NCBI GenBank assembly: GCA_965178125.1
Contig: OZ237750.1
Span: 682,001-746,000 of the forward strand
Direction: 5' to 3'
Source of the DNA: Bilabrum cf. latius
Lineage: Eukaryota > Bigyra: Bicosoecida > Bigyra > Bicosoecida
Length of the DNA stretch: 64,000 bases
The notes beneath the pieces are model-generated. The model was not told the origin of the DNA and searched no databases. It was given only the letters and a program-made list of their open reading frames with translations. Position 1 is the first letter of the stretch. Each line of letters begins with the position of its first letter. Shown here one piece after another: positions 49,088 through 60,099 of this stretch. The position numbers were made by a program, and so were the translations under genes.

Positions 49088-49426
49088 CGGGGTAACCGCG
49101 AATATATTTACAAAGAAGTTCAAATGCAGATTGATTGGCCGCTTTTGCCGCTGAGGAGGGTTGCAGGAATCGTGGAAGGTTTGCTGGTATATTTGGTTAG
49201 TAAGGTACTATTTTGAAGGATCCCCTCGAGCGGCCTGGAACGCATTCAAACACGCTGGAATGCTCGGTCTTCGTGGATCAGTGTTGAGAAAGGCTGTTCG
49301 TAAGAGTGTTTGCTACTCTGTGTTTCCAGATTGCTGTCGTACATACCCGCGAATATCCTACTAAAGCTCTAGTTTGTCGTTCGCACCTTGCAACAATCAC
49401 GGGTCGCAGATGGAGCGAGAAGTTCC
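49088..49426. promoter_or_regulatory. Divergent intergenic region upstream of adenylosuccinate synthetase
   Basis: About 340 bp separate the small membrane-protein start (minus) from the ADSS start (plus), so it should contain both promoters. A CGCAG at about 49405-49409 just upstream of the ADSS start matches the local 3' splice signal and may close a 5' UTR intron. Nothing else is recognised. Confidence 0.35.
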
Positions 49427-51044
49427 ATGCTGGCCCGCGCAATGAGCACTCGTGCTGCAGCTGGATTGGACGCGAAGGTGACTGCGGTGCTTGGTTCTCA
49501 GTGGGGGGATGAAGGCAAGGGAAAGCTTGCCGATGTGCTCGCGGAAGGCTACGATATCGTCGGTAGGTTCAATGGCGGTGCTAACGCAGGACACACAGTG
49601 GTGGTGGGCGACAAGAAGTTTGCTTTCCATTTGTTGCCTTGCGGGCTTGTTTATCCCCACACCAAGAATATCCTGGGGAACGGAACCGTAGTTAGCTTGT
49701 CCGGCCTCTACGAGGAGCTTGCCCCACTCGACCAGGAAGGAATCTCTTGGGAAGGAAGGCTCTTCTTGTCGGACCGCGCGCATGTGCTGTTTGACTTCCA
49801 CCAAGAGGTGGACGGCGTTCTCGAGGCTCGCCGCGTGGGAGCGGGCGGCAAGATGATCGGCACGACCAAGAAGGGCATCGGCCCTTGCTACACCTCCAAG
49901 ATGCAGAGGAATGGTGTTCGTATGGGCCAGCTGAGAGACTGGGACACGTTCGCCAATGTGTACAGGCAGCTGGCCACGGACACGGCCGCCCAGTACGACG
50001 TGGACATCGACGTGGAGGGCGGGCTGGAGCAGTTCAAAGAGCTCAGGGACCGGGCCCTCCCTATGATCGTTGATGGGGTGCAATTCGTCAACCAGGCCTA
50101 CAACGACGGCAAGCGGATCATCACCGAGGGCGCCAACGCCGCCATGCTGGACGTGGACTACGGGACCTATCCATTCGTGACCTCCAGCTCCACCACGGCC
50201 GGGGGGGTCAGCACCGGGCTGGGGCTCGCGCCCAGGAAACTAGAGTGCGTGATCGGGGTCATGAAGGCGTACACCACGCGCGTGGGCGCGGGACCGTTCC
50301 CCACTGAGCTGACGGACGAGCGCGGCGGCGGTGACCGGGAGCTGAACAGCGCCGAGACCGACATTGGCCTGCACATGCAGAACGTGGGGTTCGAGTACGG
50401 CGTGACGACTGGTCGCAAGCGCCGGTGCGGCTGGTTCGATGCGGTGGTGGGTCAGTACTCGCACATGATCAACGACTACAGCTCCATCAACCTCACGAAG
50501 CTCGACGTGCTGGACGACTTGGAGGAACTCAAGATCGGTGAGCAAGTGCTTGCTCGCTCGCTCGCTGGCGAGCTGGTTGCATAGATTTTGTACCCCCGGC
50601 CTAATTTTTGCCCGTCCTGTGCTCCGTATCTACCCCTTTTCGTGCTTGCTGTCGACTTTTGTCGATCACCGCAGCAACCGCTTATCACATCAACGGGGAG
50701 CGCCTGCCAGTCGGCTCGATGCCATCCACGCTGGAAGACCTTGCCAAGGTGGAGGTCGAATACGAGAGTGAGATTTCGTGTCTTTGTTTGGTCTTTGTTT
50801 CTACGTCTTGGTGCGCATTGGTCATGCGTCTGCTCAACCAACGCACAGTGGCAGCTTTATTATTGGCCTCGTTATCGCAGCTGTACCGGGCTGGAAGCAG
50901 AACACGGTGGGCACAACCGAATGGGACGAGTTGCCCGAGAACGCGCGCAAGTATGTAGAGCGTATCGAGCACCACGTCGGGGCCCCAGTATCTTGGATCG
51001 GAACAGGGCCTGGTAGAGATGAGATGGTTCGCAAGGGATTCTGA
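49427..51044 (+). CDS. ADSS: Adenylosuccinate synthetase, 455 aa
   Basis: Exons 49427-50537, 50675-50767 and 50881-51044; introns begin GTGAG and end ACCGCAG and TTATCGCAG. The stop is TGA. Catalyses GTP-dependent ligation of IMP and aspartate, the first step to AMP. The P-loop-like GSQWGDEGKGK is at about residues 23-33, followed by NGGANAGHT, GTTKKGIGPCY, EGANAAMLDVDYGTYPFVTSS and GRKRRCGWFD, all family hallmarks. Splicing restores YETVPGW and the C-terminal WIG.G..R. About 20 residues precede the conserved core, short and Ala/Arg/Ser-containing, perhaps a targeting peptide; ATG at 49442 is an alternative start. There is no TAG in 455 codons, unlike most neighbours. Identification is secure. 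Confidence 0.95.
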
Positions 51045-51253
51045 TCCGCACTCGCATTTGATACTCCCCAGTGGAGCTATACCGCGAAAGTAGCCAAATT
51101 GCAGTGACCTCAACTATGTGTTGTAATCTTAGGCAATGCATTGGAATGCATCATCGGCGACAATTCGGAGTGCCCACACTCCCATCGCCGCATGGGCCTA
51201 TAATAAATTGTCTGAGGCCATACTCGATGTAGAATGCATTCCGAATAGAAGAA

Positions 51254-54200
51254 ATGCCCTCAAGTGAGCTTGCAACCCGCGAATGCTTGCTCTAGTAGAG
51301 AGTGACAGAATCCCAAGAACAGGAATTGAATTCCGTTTTATCTCGCAGGGTGCCTCAAATGTGTCTCGGGGTTCCTTGATATAGCAAGCATTGTTCATCT
51401 GTCAGTTGTTAACAAGTCGATGTTGCTTGAATCGTCAGGAAACAAGTCTGACATAGCTTGGATACGAGCTGCGGCTGACTGGGCAAGATAGAATCCTCTC
51501 GCATTCAGTCAAGAAGCTGACGCTAGCGGCATCGGGCGATTCGAACCTGTAATTGTTTTTGGGAGTCAGGAACAATTAGTTAGTCAATTGCATCGGGTGC
51601 GGCTGATGCAGCTGGCCGCGAGTGGAGTGCATAGCAACAGCGCATCGGGTTTGCTGAACCCAGACCTGCAAGCTTTGGTACAATCAGTTGCACGCTGGTG
51701 TCTTCGACGTCCTTTTGCCCTTGATCCAGCTGAAAACGGACCCTCGTAGCCCTGCTTGACCAGTAAGGACGGCAAGCTTGCTACCGCTACTGCTGGTATT
51801 CTGCTGGGTGTGAGCGGGCTGGTGCAGTCGAATTAGACGGTGCCAAACGCCGCCAAAAGCCAAATACATTCAATCAGGGCATTGTACAGGCAACAATTCG
51901 TCCAGCGTTGCGACGACTAGGACCATGCAATCCGTGCTGACTCGCCAACCGCGAGCGGCCGTGACGCATCTGCTGCCGGCGCTCCCGCCCCCACTCGCAA
52001 AGGCCCCCTATTCCACAGCAATTTTGTGGGATTCGGAACCAGAATGGCTCTCGCAGGCCAGAACGAGTACTTTTGCACAGGCCTTGCTGGGTTCTTCGAC
52101 GATGCCGCCGCGTGCGCTCGCAGCTCGCAGGCGCAGGCGGTCACGCGAACTAGAACTAGATCTATACACAGTAGCGCGCACGGTGACGGTGGCCCTGTAT
52201 CCGGAGCATGGGCCAAGGCCAAACCTGATGCCCAAAATAGCCTTGCAGATGCTGGAAGTAGCTCGAGGGTATTCTTGGAGATGACCCATGGTCAGGCTGG
52301 CATTCAGCTGCGGGAACAAGCCCGCTAGGGCCTGTCTCACAGTGCAGACCCGACTCCTCAGCCCGAGGTTCGCCACTTATTCTAGTCATCGAGCCCCGCT
52401 AGCAGGAAATACGACGGGGATAGCGCTTCCGTTTCGCTGCTACCGCATGGTCCTGCGTCCGAACCGTTCCAGCACTCCGACTTTGACAGACACGCTAGTG
52501 ACCAAAAGCACACAGAGTCCAGCTATGGCCAGCAGTCAGCCTACCACGTGGCTCGGTGGATGAAGGAAGTATACCACGCGAATTCTATCCTCTCTCACGT
52601 AGACCAGTACCTAATTGATGATGAGCAGAACATAATTGAGCTTCGTCTGCACGAGAGAGGGGTTGGGTGGTGCCCTGATGCATACAATGCGGCCTGTCCA
52701 TGCGTCCATGATGTCCCCTCGAGGGACGACTTTTGCCTGTGCCTCTCAGACTGCACACGTGTTGTGGTGCCTGTATTGGTCTGGTTCTTCATTGCATGCG
52801 CTGTTTTGCTGCACGACATTCCGAAGTCATGTGTCCAGTCAGGTGCCAGGCACTTTGCAGCTCGCTCCGGCCATCCAAGCATACGGATTGCGTATGAGCA
52901 CAATCAATCAGAGGCACTCGAGTCATTGCAAGCTTCGCTTGGGTATTGCGGCCTTAATCGAAATGAAATTGGCTGGAATGGAAGCCTCGCAAGACTTGCC
53001 ACTATTGGCGAAGACTTGGATCGTCACCGGGTTGCGCCGCGGTTGTGGCTAAATATGATTTCTGTGGCGTTTTACTACATAGGAATATTTGGAGCAGGCC
53101 TTTACTTCAATTCGAATGCTTGTAATCGCGGCACTAGGCAGACAACTTCCATGAGTGTGCTGGAACGCGCCCAGCGAGACAACCTGGTCGCAGACTTGGC
53201 AATTCACGCTGACCGAGTCGAAAAGATCCAATCGAAAGGGGGGCAGTCTGCGTGTGCATCGCAGCTTGCTGTAGAGTACTCGTGCTTTGCCACTGTGGTG
53301 CACCATACATCTTTTTGGGCAGCGGTGGCTGGGAGTGTTTGGGACAGAGCCGCGAGGAATGCGGTCACTGGTGGTGACATCGTGGGCGACTAGCCCACGC
53401 TACAAGAGATCAAGCAAACTAGCGCATTTGCAAACATCCTATTAGTGGCTTCAGTTTTCATATTTTTTGTTGCGCTTGGAATCGTGGCTGCCCAGTTCGT
53501 CTTTGGAGTAATGGGGCGGCGCGAGGGGCCTGGCCTGCAGCACGTCAGCCCGTTCGGCGCTGTCACATCTGTCAGCAAGTACGCCGTGCTCGGCATGCTC
53601 CTCTACTTCTTAGTCGTCGGCTTTGTATTGAAAATATAGGGCAACTAGGACACCTTTGGTACCGCTGACAACGGGAAAATCAGAGTGGCAACAATTATTG
53701 TGGTGTGCCTCGTGATTGCCTCGCAGCTTTGGTGGGTAGTTCGACGCGTGCTGTGGTGCACCCGCTTGATGCAAATTGCGGAATGGCCCGCACTACCATC
53801 GGTCTTTGCCTTAGCGAGTACGAAGACGAGCGCCTGGTTTGCGTCTCTGCATGTGGTGATTCTGCTAGCATGGGTAGGGGTGCTCCGTGGCGTATCGATG
53901 GCCCCGATTGGGTCCTTTATTGCAAAGCCGGCGTTCATAACGCCCCTTCTCTGCCTTTTGGGGATCTATGTAGGCGTGCAAGTAATCGCAGTTCCACATT
54001 TGTGGACATTTGCAGTTTCTTGTCTGTTGCGGTGCATACCCATGGCGTCACAACAACAGGTAGTCACGGCGTGCCCTTGTCTTCGAAGCAAGAGGCACGT
54101 GCTGCTGGATCAGCTCAATGCACGGAGAGCCACTATGGTTGTACTTCTAGCTGGATCTGTAGATCGTGCCAGACAGGCAATTATTGGGCATCAAGGCGGT

Positions 54201-55097
54201 TCGGACCGCCCGATGCTTCGGGGATTCTCACATGAGCACCGTCTCAGGGTCGCCACTCTTGTTTGGAGCGCTGATCACGGCAGGTTGGCACCAGAATAGT
54301 GTATCCGTAAGTATATTGGCCATGACGAACAGATTATTCGTTCTCATGCTTGCACATACCGGATAATTAGTAGAAGTCCGCGGCGAAGAAGGTATGGATC
54401 GGATCGTCTGGTTCTCGCGTACGAGGCTGCGTTCTTCGGGTTGTTCCAATCGAGTCGGATTGCCCTCTGCCATGAGCTAGGATCCATTGAGGATGTTATA
54501 GAGTGGCTCAAGTCTATGTTCCTTCGCATTGAAAGAATCGCTGCAGCTGCTGACGCTAGCGCGTGCTCTGGGAAGTTTAGGCCCGGTTCTTCGTCCTTGG
54601 AGCATGGCAGATCAGGCCCCAGCCTGGGCTCGCATGCCACCAAGCAGCGTTCACTGTGTTTGGTGGGTAGCGTTGCTTCTGAAAGTTTGCAAGGATCGTC
54701 TTGTTCGAGACCAGAGTAGTGCTTGGAAGGGGCAGTCAATCGCGACATCAGCCTGCTGAGTGGATACATTATCATGACCCTGTTGGTTCTTGGGTGCAAA
54801 CCCGCCAAGATCGAGGCTTGGCTGGAGCAGAACGCTGAATGTTTCTCGCCACGCTTAACGTAGCGCGATCATGCCCTGGACGTGCAGGCTTACCCGATGG
54901 CTGTGCAGGCATCAGCCGGTGCTGCGGCTGCGGCCGGTGATCAGGGGTAGCATATATCCGTCGACGCAGGCAGCCTGACAGGCCCATCTGCTTTTGTGCT
55001 ATCGGATGCAGCTATTGGTATCGACGAAGCGGTCATTGAAAAGATGACAAAGCAACATCTGGAAGCCAGAGTGCAACTGAAGGGTGGACTGCTCTGA
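51254..55097 (+). CDS. Large multi-pass membrane protein, about 1252 aa, hidden under the standard code
   Basis: Proposed exon 1 51254-51263 (ATG CCC TCA A), intron 51264-51348 (GTGAGC...CTCGCAG), exon 2 51349 to TGA at 55095-55097. Thirteen TAGs (51489, 51747, 51834, 51918, 52326, 52383, 53391, 53637, 53646, 54297, 54717, 54861, 54948) and no TAA or TGA. The N-terminal 470 residues are soluble, Ser/Ala-rich, with helical parts. Hydrophobic segments near residues 475-493, 569-591, 700-725, 749-766 (two TAGs follow immediately), about 782-800, 825-845 and 855-875 suggest about seven spans, with a later one near 1145. The region 1000-1080 is a well-formed soluble helix-rich segment. No family is recognised. 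Under the standard code the first 340 codons yield no ORF of note. It converges on FRRS1-like copy B with 66 bp between stops. Confidence 0.65.
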
Positions 55098-55163
55098 GCG
55101 ATGGAGATTTAGAATCAGTTCTAACAACCGACTGTGACGCAATGATCATCTCGATGTCAAAAT

Positions 55164-58100
55164 TCAGTGCACTGGCATTAGGCCCTGTCTGTCCGACATC
55201 CCCTACATGGGGTTGTGGACTGCCAAAGTACCCGCTGATCCGCTCGTCAAGTTTGCGACAGGGGCGGAAGCACCCGGCGTCGATCCCTGGATAGGGGCTG
55301 ACTTCTATGCTGCGCCAGCGTGTGGCCCAGCATGAAATAGCATTTGCATCATCCATAGAAAACAGAAGGCCACAGCCCACACGCCCGCCGCTGCCGCCGT
55401 CACGCCTACCCACCCTCCGCGAGGAATGCCGGCCTTGTCGGATGCCAGGCCTGCGCCGAGCACCACCGCCACCAGGCCAAGCACGCATGCCGCGTAGCCG
55501 AGCCCCTTGTGCGCCCACTCCCAAGCCTCCCTCCAGTCGTCTCCCTTGTGCGGTCGCACGGCCCCCAGCACCCCCTGGCACAGCGCCATCAGCACCACCA
55601 CGAGCCCAATCACAGAGTGCCCGCTCGTGAAGTGCTCACCGGAGCCCACGTGAGCGAGGATCACCGCGAAGCCAATCAGGGTCAGCACAACGGCGAGGCC
55701 CTGTGCCACCTGGTGGGTGCGGAACCAGCACGGAACCGACGCTGGCGCGGCGTGTGCTGCTTGATCGTCGGGCTGCGTATTGCCACGCTGCGCGGAAGGT
55801 GGAGAGACAACACACTGCTTGCAGAACCGGGCAGCCAGGATTCCAGTGGGCACCAACACGGCCCAAGCCAGGCCCATCATCACGCCGTGCGCCACGATCA
55901 GCCCTGCCAATGCCACAGCCTCCACCGCACCTGTGCTCAGGTCCACACTCACCACGGAGCGGCCGGCCAGGCTGTGCGCCCCGCTCGACTCGATGCTGTC
56001 GGCCGACCCGTGCCTGGCCACCAGCATGAACAGCTCCCCTTCAGATCCGCCCGCGGGCAGCACGTGGTCGCCCGAGTCGCCCGTATCCAGGGCCCGCGTG
56101 AACTCCATCACCCAGCTGCCGTTCCGCTCGTACAGCCTCGTATTACTCACGCTGCGCTCCGCATCCCGCCGGATCCCAGACCCGAAGCCAGACCTCGCCG
56201 TCAGGTCGTACTCTCGCACTGCCTCCTCGCTCGATGCCGCCCCGAGCGTGGCCACCACGGAATGGGCCCCCGGCATGGCGGCATCGCTGGGGTTGAAGCC
56301 CAGGGCGAACCAACCTGACGATCGGTCGTGCACAAGCCGGGCGTGCAGGTACTGCCCGGTGGGGTCACTGCCCGACCCAGACACAACGGCAGAACCGCCG
56401 CCGGGCACCTCACTGTCGGTCAGGCTCCACATCATCTGCAGGCCGTCCAGCAGCTCTTGCTGGGAGGCGAACGAGCTGTCTGCCATGTCGGCGAACCCAG
56501 TGCGAGGGGCCTCGGGCAGCACAAAGCCCAACACGTTCAGGCTGCCTGCCGCGACGCTCGACGTCAGCGTGCCCTGGGACTGCAGGGGGCTGCTCGCGTT
56601 GTTGACTTGAGCGCTCAGATCGACCACCAGGTCGTTGTAGCTCGCAGCGGTGTCGTTGGTGCCTGGCTAGATGCTGAAGCGCACCACCACGCTGCCGCGC
56701 TCCACAGACTCCACCAGCACGCGAGACGCCTCGATGCCCAGAGCCCCCGACACATCGGCGGCGAATTGCATCTCAAAGGCATCCGGGTCCGACTCGTAGT
56801 CCTGGTCGAAGTCAACGGCTAGTCGCAGCCCGAGCACCACGCGAGACACTGCACCAGGCCCCTTGGCACCAGGATCAGCCCCCTGAGGGGGCAGTCGGCA
56901 CCGCCCGCTTGCGGCATCCAGGGCGAACCCAGCCGCGCACTCGCTACAGCTGGAGCCGGCGTGGCCTGGGTCGCACACGCACTGCAAGCCCCCGCTGGCA
57001 GACTGCACCACGTCGCACCTGCCCCGCCCAGAGCACACCACGGTATTGTCGCAGACCACAGCCGGCCGAAGCACCACGCTGCCGGTCCCACGCGACGTGT
57101 GGTATCCGATGGCATCACCAGAGCTGCCGCCTTGCGCATCCATGCGTCCCATGGCCCAGATGAAGCCGGTGCTGGCTTGTTCCTCTGCAGACCACGCACC
57201 ATCGATAGCACTCCCCGCAATGGCACCCTCGGCATCCCCCAGCGGTCGGCGCACGACCACCACGGCCCTGGCGCCATCCTCGAGCGCCTGCGATCCCACG
57301 GGAGGAGAGCCCGCGAAGGCAGAATCACCGGCCTCGAACAGATTGCCAGAGGCCTCGCTCGACAGCACGGCGGTCTTGCCACCGCTCGTGCTCACCATGT
57401 CGAACGGGAGCACCCGCGGCGGGTTCTGCCCCAGCAGCCCCACCACGGCCCGGCCGGTGCCCCCACCCAGCATCAGTCCGCTGGACGACTGGGCCAGCCC
57501 CACCCACTCCGTGTCCGCGGGGGCCGCTTGCTGCAGCTCCAGCGACATGCGCACGTGCGTGGGCTGCTCGGTGCTGGTGCCGGCCACGAACTCGCTGCCC
57601 TGGGCATCCTCCAGCCTCCACCTGAGCTTCATGACCGGGTCGCTGGTGTCGCTCCCGATGGGCACCACATTGTCAGCGGGGAACTGCACCGCGCTGCCCT
57701 GTGGCAGGTTGGACGGCGTAGGGCTGGTGCTGGTGCTGGGCGAGGCCGAACTGGACGCAGAGGGGGAGGCCGTCACGCTGGCCGAGGCAGAGGGGCTGGA
57801 CGAGGCCGAGACGGACGTGCTCGGGCTGGGGCTCGGAGACGGTGAAATGGAGCTGCTGCTCGTCACACTCGGGCTCGCTGAGATTGATGGTGCCACAGAT
57901 GGCGTAGGCGACGAAGTGCCGCTTGGGGTTGTGGATGCTGTGGCGCTTGGGGTTGGGGTTGGTGACATGCTCGCCGATACGCTAGGGGTGACCGAGACGC
58001 TCGCAGTCGTGCTCGGGGTCGGCGTAGCAGTTGCGGTAGTTGAAGAGGAGGCCCCCAGTGTCACCGAAGAAGTCTGCGATATAAAGCAGGTATTGGTGGG

Positions 58101-59802
58101 GACGAGTATATCACCAATGCTGGTGCTCGATGCTAGCCTCTCTCAGGTGTGGACACACTGTAAGCACTTTGACCAGACTCACTGGAGTTGCACTCGTTGT
58201 TGCAGTGGTCGAGGCAGTCTGCGAGACAGTCATACTATATGAAATATATGGAGAATAGCGCTGTTTGTGTCGAGTGATTGCCTAGCGAATTATGTCCTGG
58301 TGGGGAAGCGAGCGCGAGAGCTAAGCCGCTGGCCTTACCGGAGATTCCGTTGGAGTGGGTGTCGTCGAGCTGGTGGGGGATGCAGTTGAGGTACTTGTCA
58401 TAGACGGAGTCTGCGCGGGGAAATTGTCATAAACGGAAGCTTATGTGTGGTCAATCTGGTCAGGCTGTGCCGAAGCAACGATCATCGCGGGTGACTCACT
58501 GGGGTAGCAGTTGTTGTGCCCGTGGTTGACGGCGTCTGCGCGGGAAGATGAATGACCGCGCGCACGTGCAAACGGTTTGAGTCAAGATCAAATAAAAAAT
58601 GAATGACAAACATGACTATAGTCATGTGTCTCACCGGCGAAGCGGACGGCGAGCTAGTTGTGGACGGAGTTGACGTCGCGGTCGTGGTGCTTGTGGTCGA
58701 AGACGTCGGGGTCGCAGTAGCGGTCGCGGACGATGTGGGAGTTGCAGACGGCGTCGAGGTGGTCGATGGAGAGGGCGATGAGGATGGCATGGGCACTGCC
58801 ACGGTGAGTGCCTGGGAGCGCTTGGCCACGAAATGCCCGCTGCCGTCGCGTACCACGAAGCTCGACTTGAGGTTGACTGACAGCACGTCGCTCGAAGACC
58901 GCTGTCCTGTCGTGGCCGTCAATAGCAGCCACGTGGCATTTGTTGCACCTTGTCGCACCTGCACGATCTGACTCAGGGTGGCCGTGCCACCAGAGATGCT
59001 CGCCTCGAAGTCGGCTGGTTGCAGACCGGCACCAGTGCCTCGTCCGACTGGGCCCGAGAATGTGACCAGGAACTCGCCCCCGTCGTGACTGCCCGCACTC
59101 GCAACACTCTGCAAGGTCACAGAGGAAACGGTGATGTCCTCGTCAAATGTGGTTTCTACCGTGTGGAACCGAGCTCCAGTGTACACCACGTGGGCACGAA
59201 ACGTCACCCGACCAGTCCCGGGGGAGGGCGGATCCCACTCGAATGATCCTTGGCTGTGGGTACCCTTTGCTCTATGGGTTACGCCGTTGCAGCCCTGAGA
59301 GGTACGACTGCGAGAATGAATACAGGGCAAGCGATGAAATCTTGTCACTTCTATCCGACTGCGAGCTGTTCATCGCAAAAAGCTGTGTCCTGGCATCAAC
59401 TTACAAGGAACTACCACTGGGAACATCTAATTCACCGATACTAGACGAACTTGTCGTCGTTGACGAAGGCGTATCCCCAACTTTGAACCCATACATATAC
59501 AATCCGCTAAACGTGCCGGAGGAGCCTGTTCGCACTACGCAGATGTACGACGTATCGCCTGCTGCGCTGTCATACCCGCTTGTCAGTTCTGTGGTACAGC
59601 TAGAATCAGCATACAGCTTGAGCTAAAATGTCGGGGATGTGGATAGGATGCTATGTGTGGGGAATCCAGGAGTCCCATTGCATTCCGTGCCGCCATCAAA
59701 CCCGCTTATGTAAGCATTTGACTCGATAGCAAGCAGCAGTGCTTGCACAAAAATATACTATAATAAATGATTTCTTGCTCGAAAGTCGCAAAACCCCAGC
59801 AT
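55164..59802 (-). CDS. FRRS1-like reeler/DOMON/cytochrome b561 protein, copy B, multi-exon
   Basis: Six exons on the minus strand: 59802-59405, 59307-58635, 58535-58500, 58410-58339, 58218-58183 and 58073-55164, about 1374 aa. All five introns end CGCAG. TAGs at 59758, 59623, 56667, 55305 and 55203; stop TGA at 55164. The first two exons encode a signal-like start and reeler domain that clearly diverge from copy A (GFDGGTEC, GCNGVTHRAKG, WDPPSPGTGRVTFR). The Ser/Thr/Pro tract is partly built from mini-exons. From 57839 on, sequence is nearly identical to copy A through the DOMON, EGF-like and b561 parts. The cytosolic linker is shortened to 24 residues. After 55369 the last membrane helix and tail are replaced by unrelated sequence (AFCFLWMMQMLF, then Pro/Ser-rich), so haem or membrane topology at the end may differ. 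TAG at 56667 is shared with copy A (42872). Confidence 0.78.
55369..57839 (-). repeat. Inverted duplication, right arm (pairs with 41702-44358)
   Basis: Right arm of the inverted pair. 55825-57839 matches 41702-43716 and 55369-55752 matches 43975-44358, both without indels. The arms are separated by about 11 kb that holds four other genes. The 5' halves of the two genes are much more diverged than this block, which suggests recent gene conversion or a young partial duplication rather than uniform ageing. Confidence 0.9.
58074..58634 (-). other. Array of mini-exons and introns encoding a Ser/Thr/Pro tract
   Basis: Within copy B, exons of 36, 72 and 36 bp (58535-58500, 58410-58339, 58218-58183) alternate with introns of 99, 89, 120 and 109 bp. 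Every exon begins with AC at a codon boundary and ends CCA or CCG followed by GTGAG or GTAAG, so all are phase 0 and a multiple of 36 bp. Each encodes 12-residue units of the type T-x-S-T-T-x-T-T-x-x-T-P. Any exon can be skipped or duplicated without a frame change. Confidence 0.75.
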
Positions 59803-60099
59803 ATCGTGAGATTAATCGCCACGTCGCCTTTTTGGGAAGAGCAACTGCAATCGTCCGGAATAAGAACGGTGTCGGCAGCACCGTGATGACGTCGGCGAGC
59901 GTGGTCGCACCAACTCAGCGTGCCAGTGGAGTATAGGTCGGAAAGCTGCCATTCGACGCGAACACGGTAGTGTCTCACGCTTAATTCTTTGCGAAAAGTC
60001 CTGACTCTATATATAATCTACTTGTCATTGAGTTTGAAGTCTGCAACCAGGTTCTTAGTGCAACTCTGGTTAGGCTTGAGGGAGTACGACTATCGCGCT

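Noticed and set aside
44300-55400. Transposable element carrying the inverted arms
   Set aside because: The arms are coding exons of a host-like gene; no transposase, target-site duplication or terminal motif was seen.
57046-58242. Long plus-strand frame of 398 codons opposite copy B (and its mirror at 41134-42495)
   Set aside because: Antisense of the Ser/Thr/Pro tract and DOMON region; only low-complexity Val/Gly/Asp sequence.
58074-58634. CRISPR-like alternation of short conserved and variable units
   Set aside because: The conserved units are coding, phase-0 exons flanked by GT...CGCAG introns; no repeats identical enough for CRISPR.
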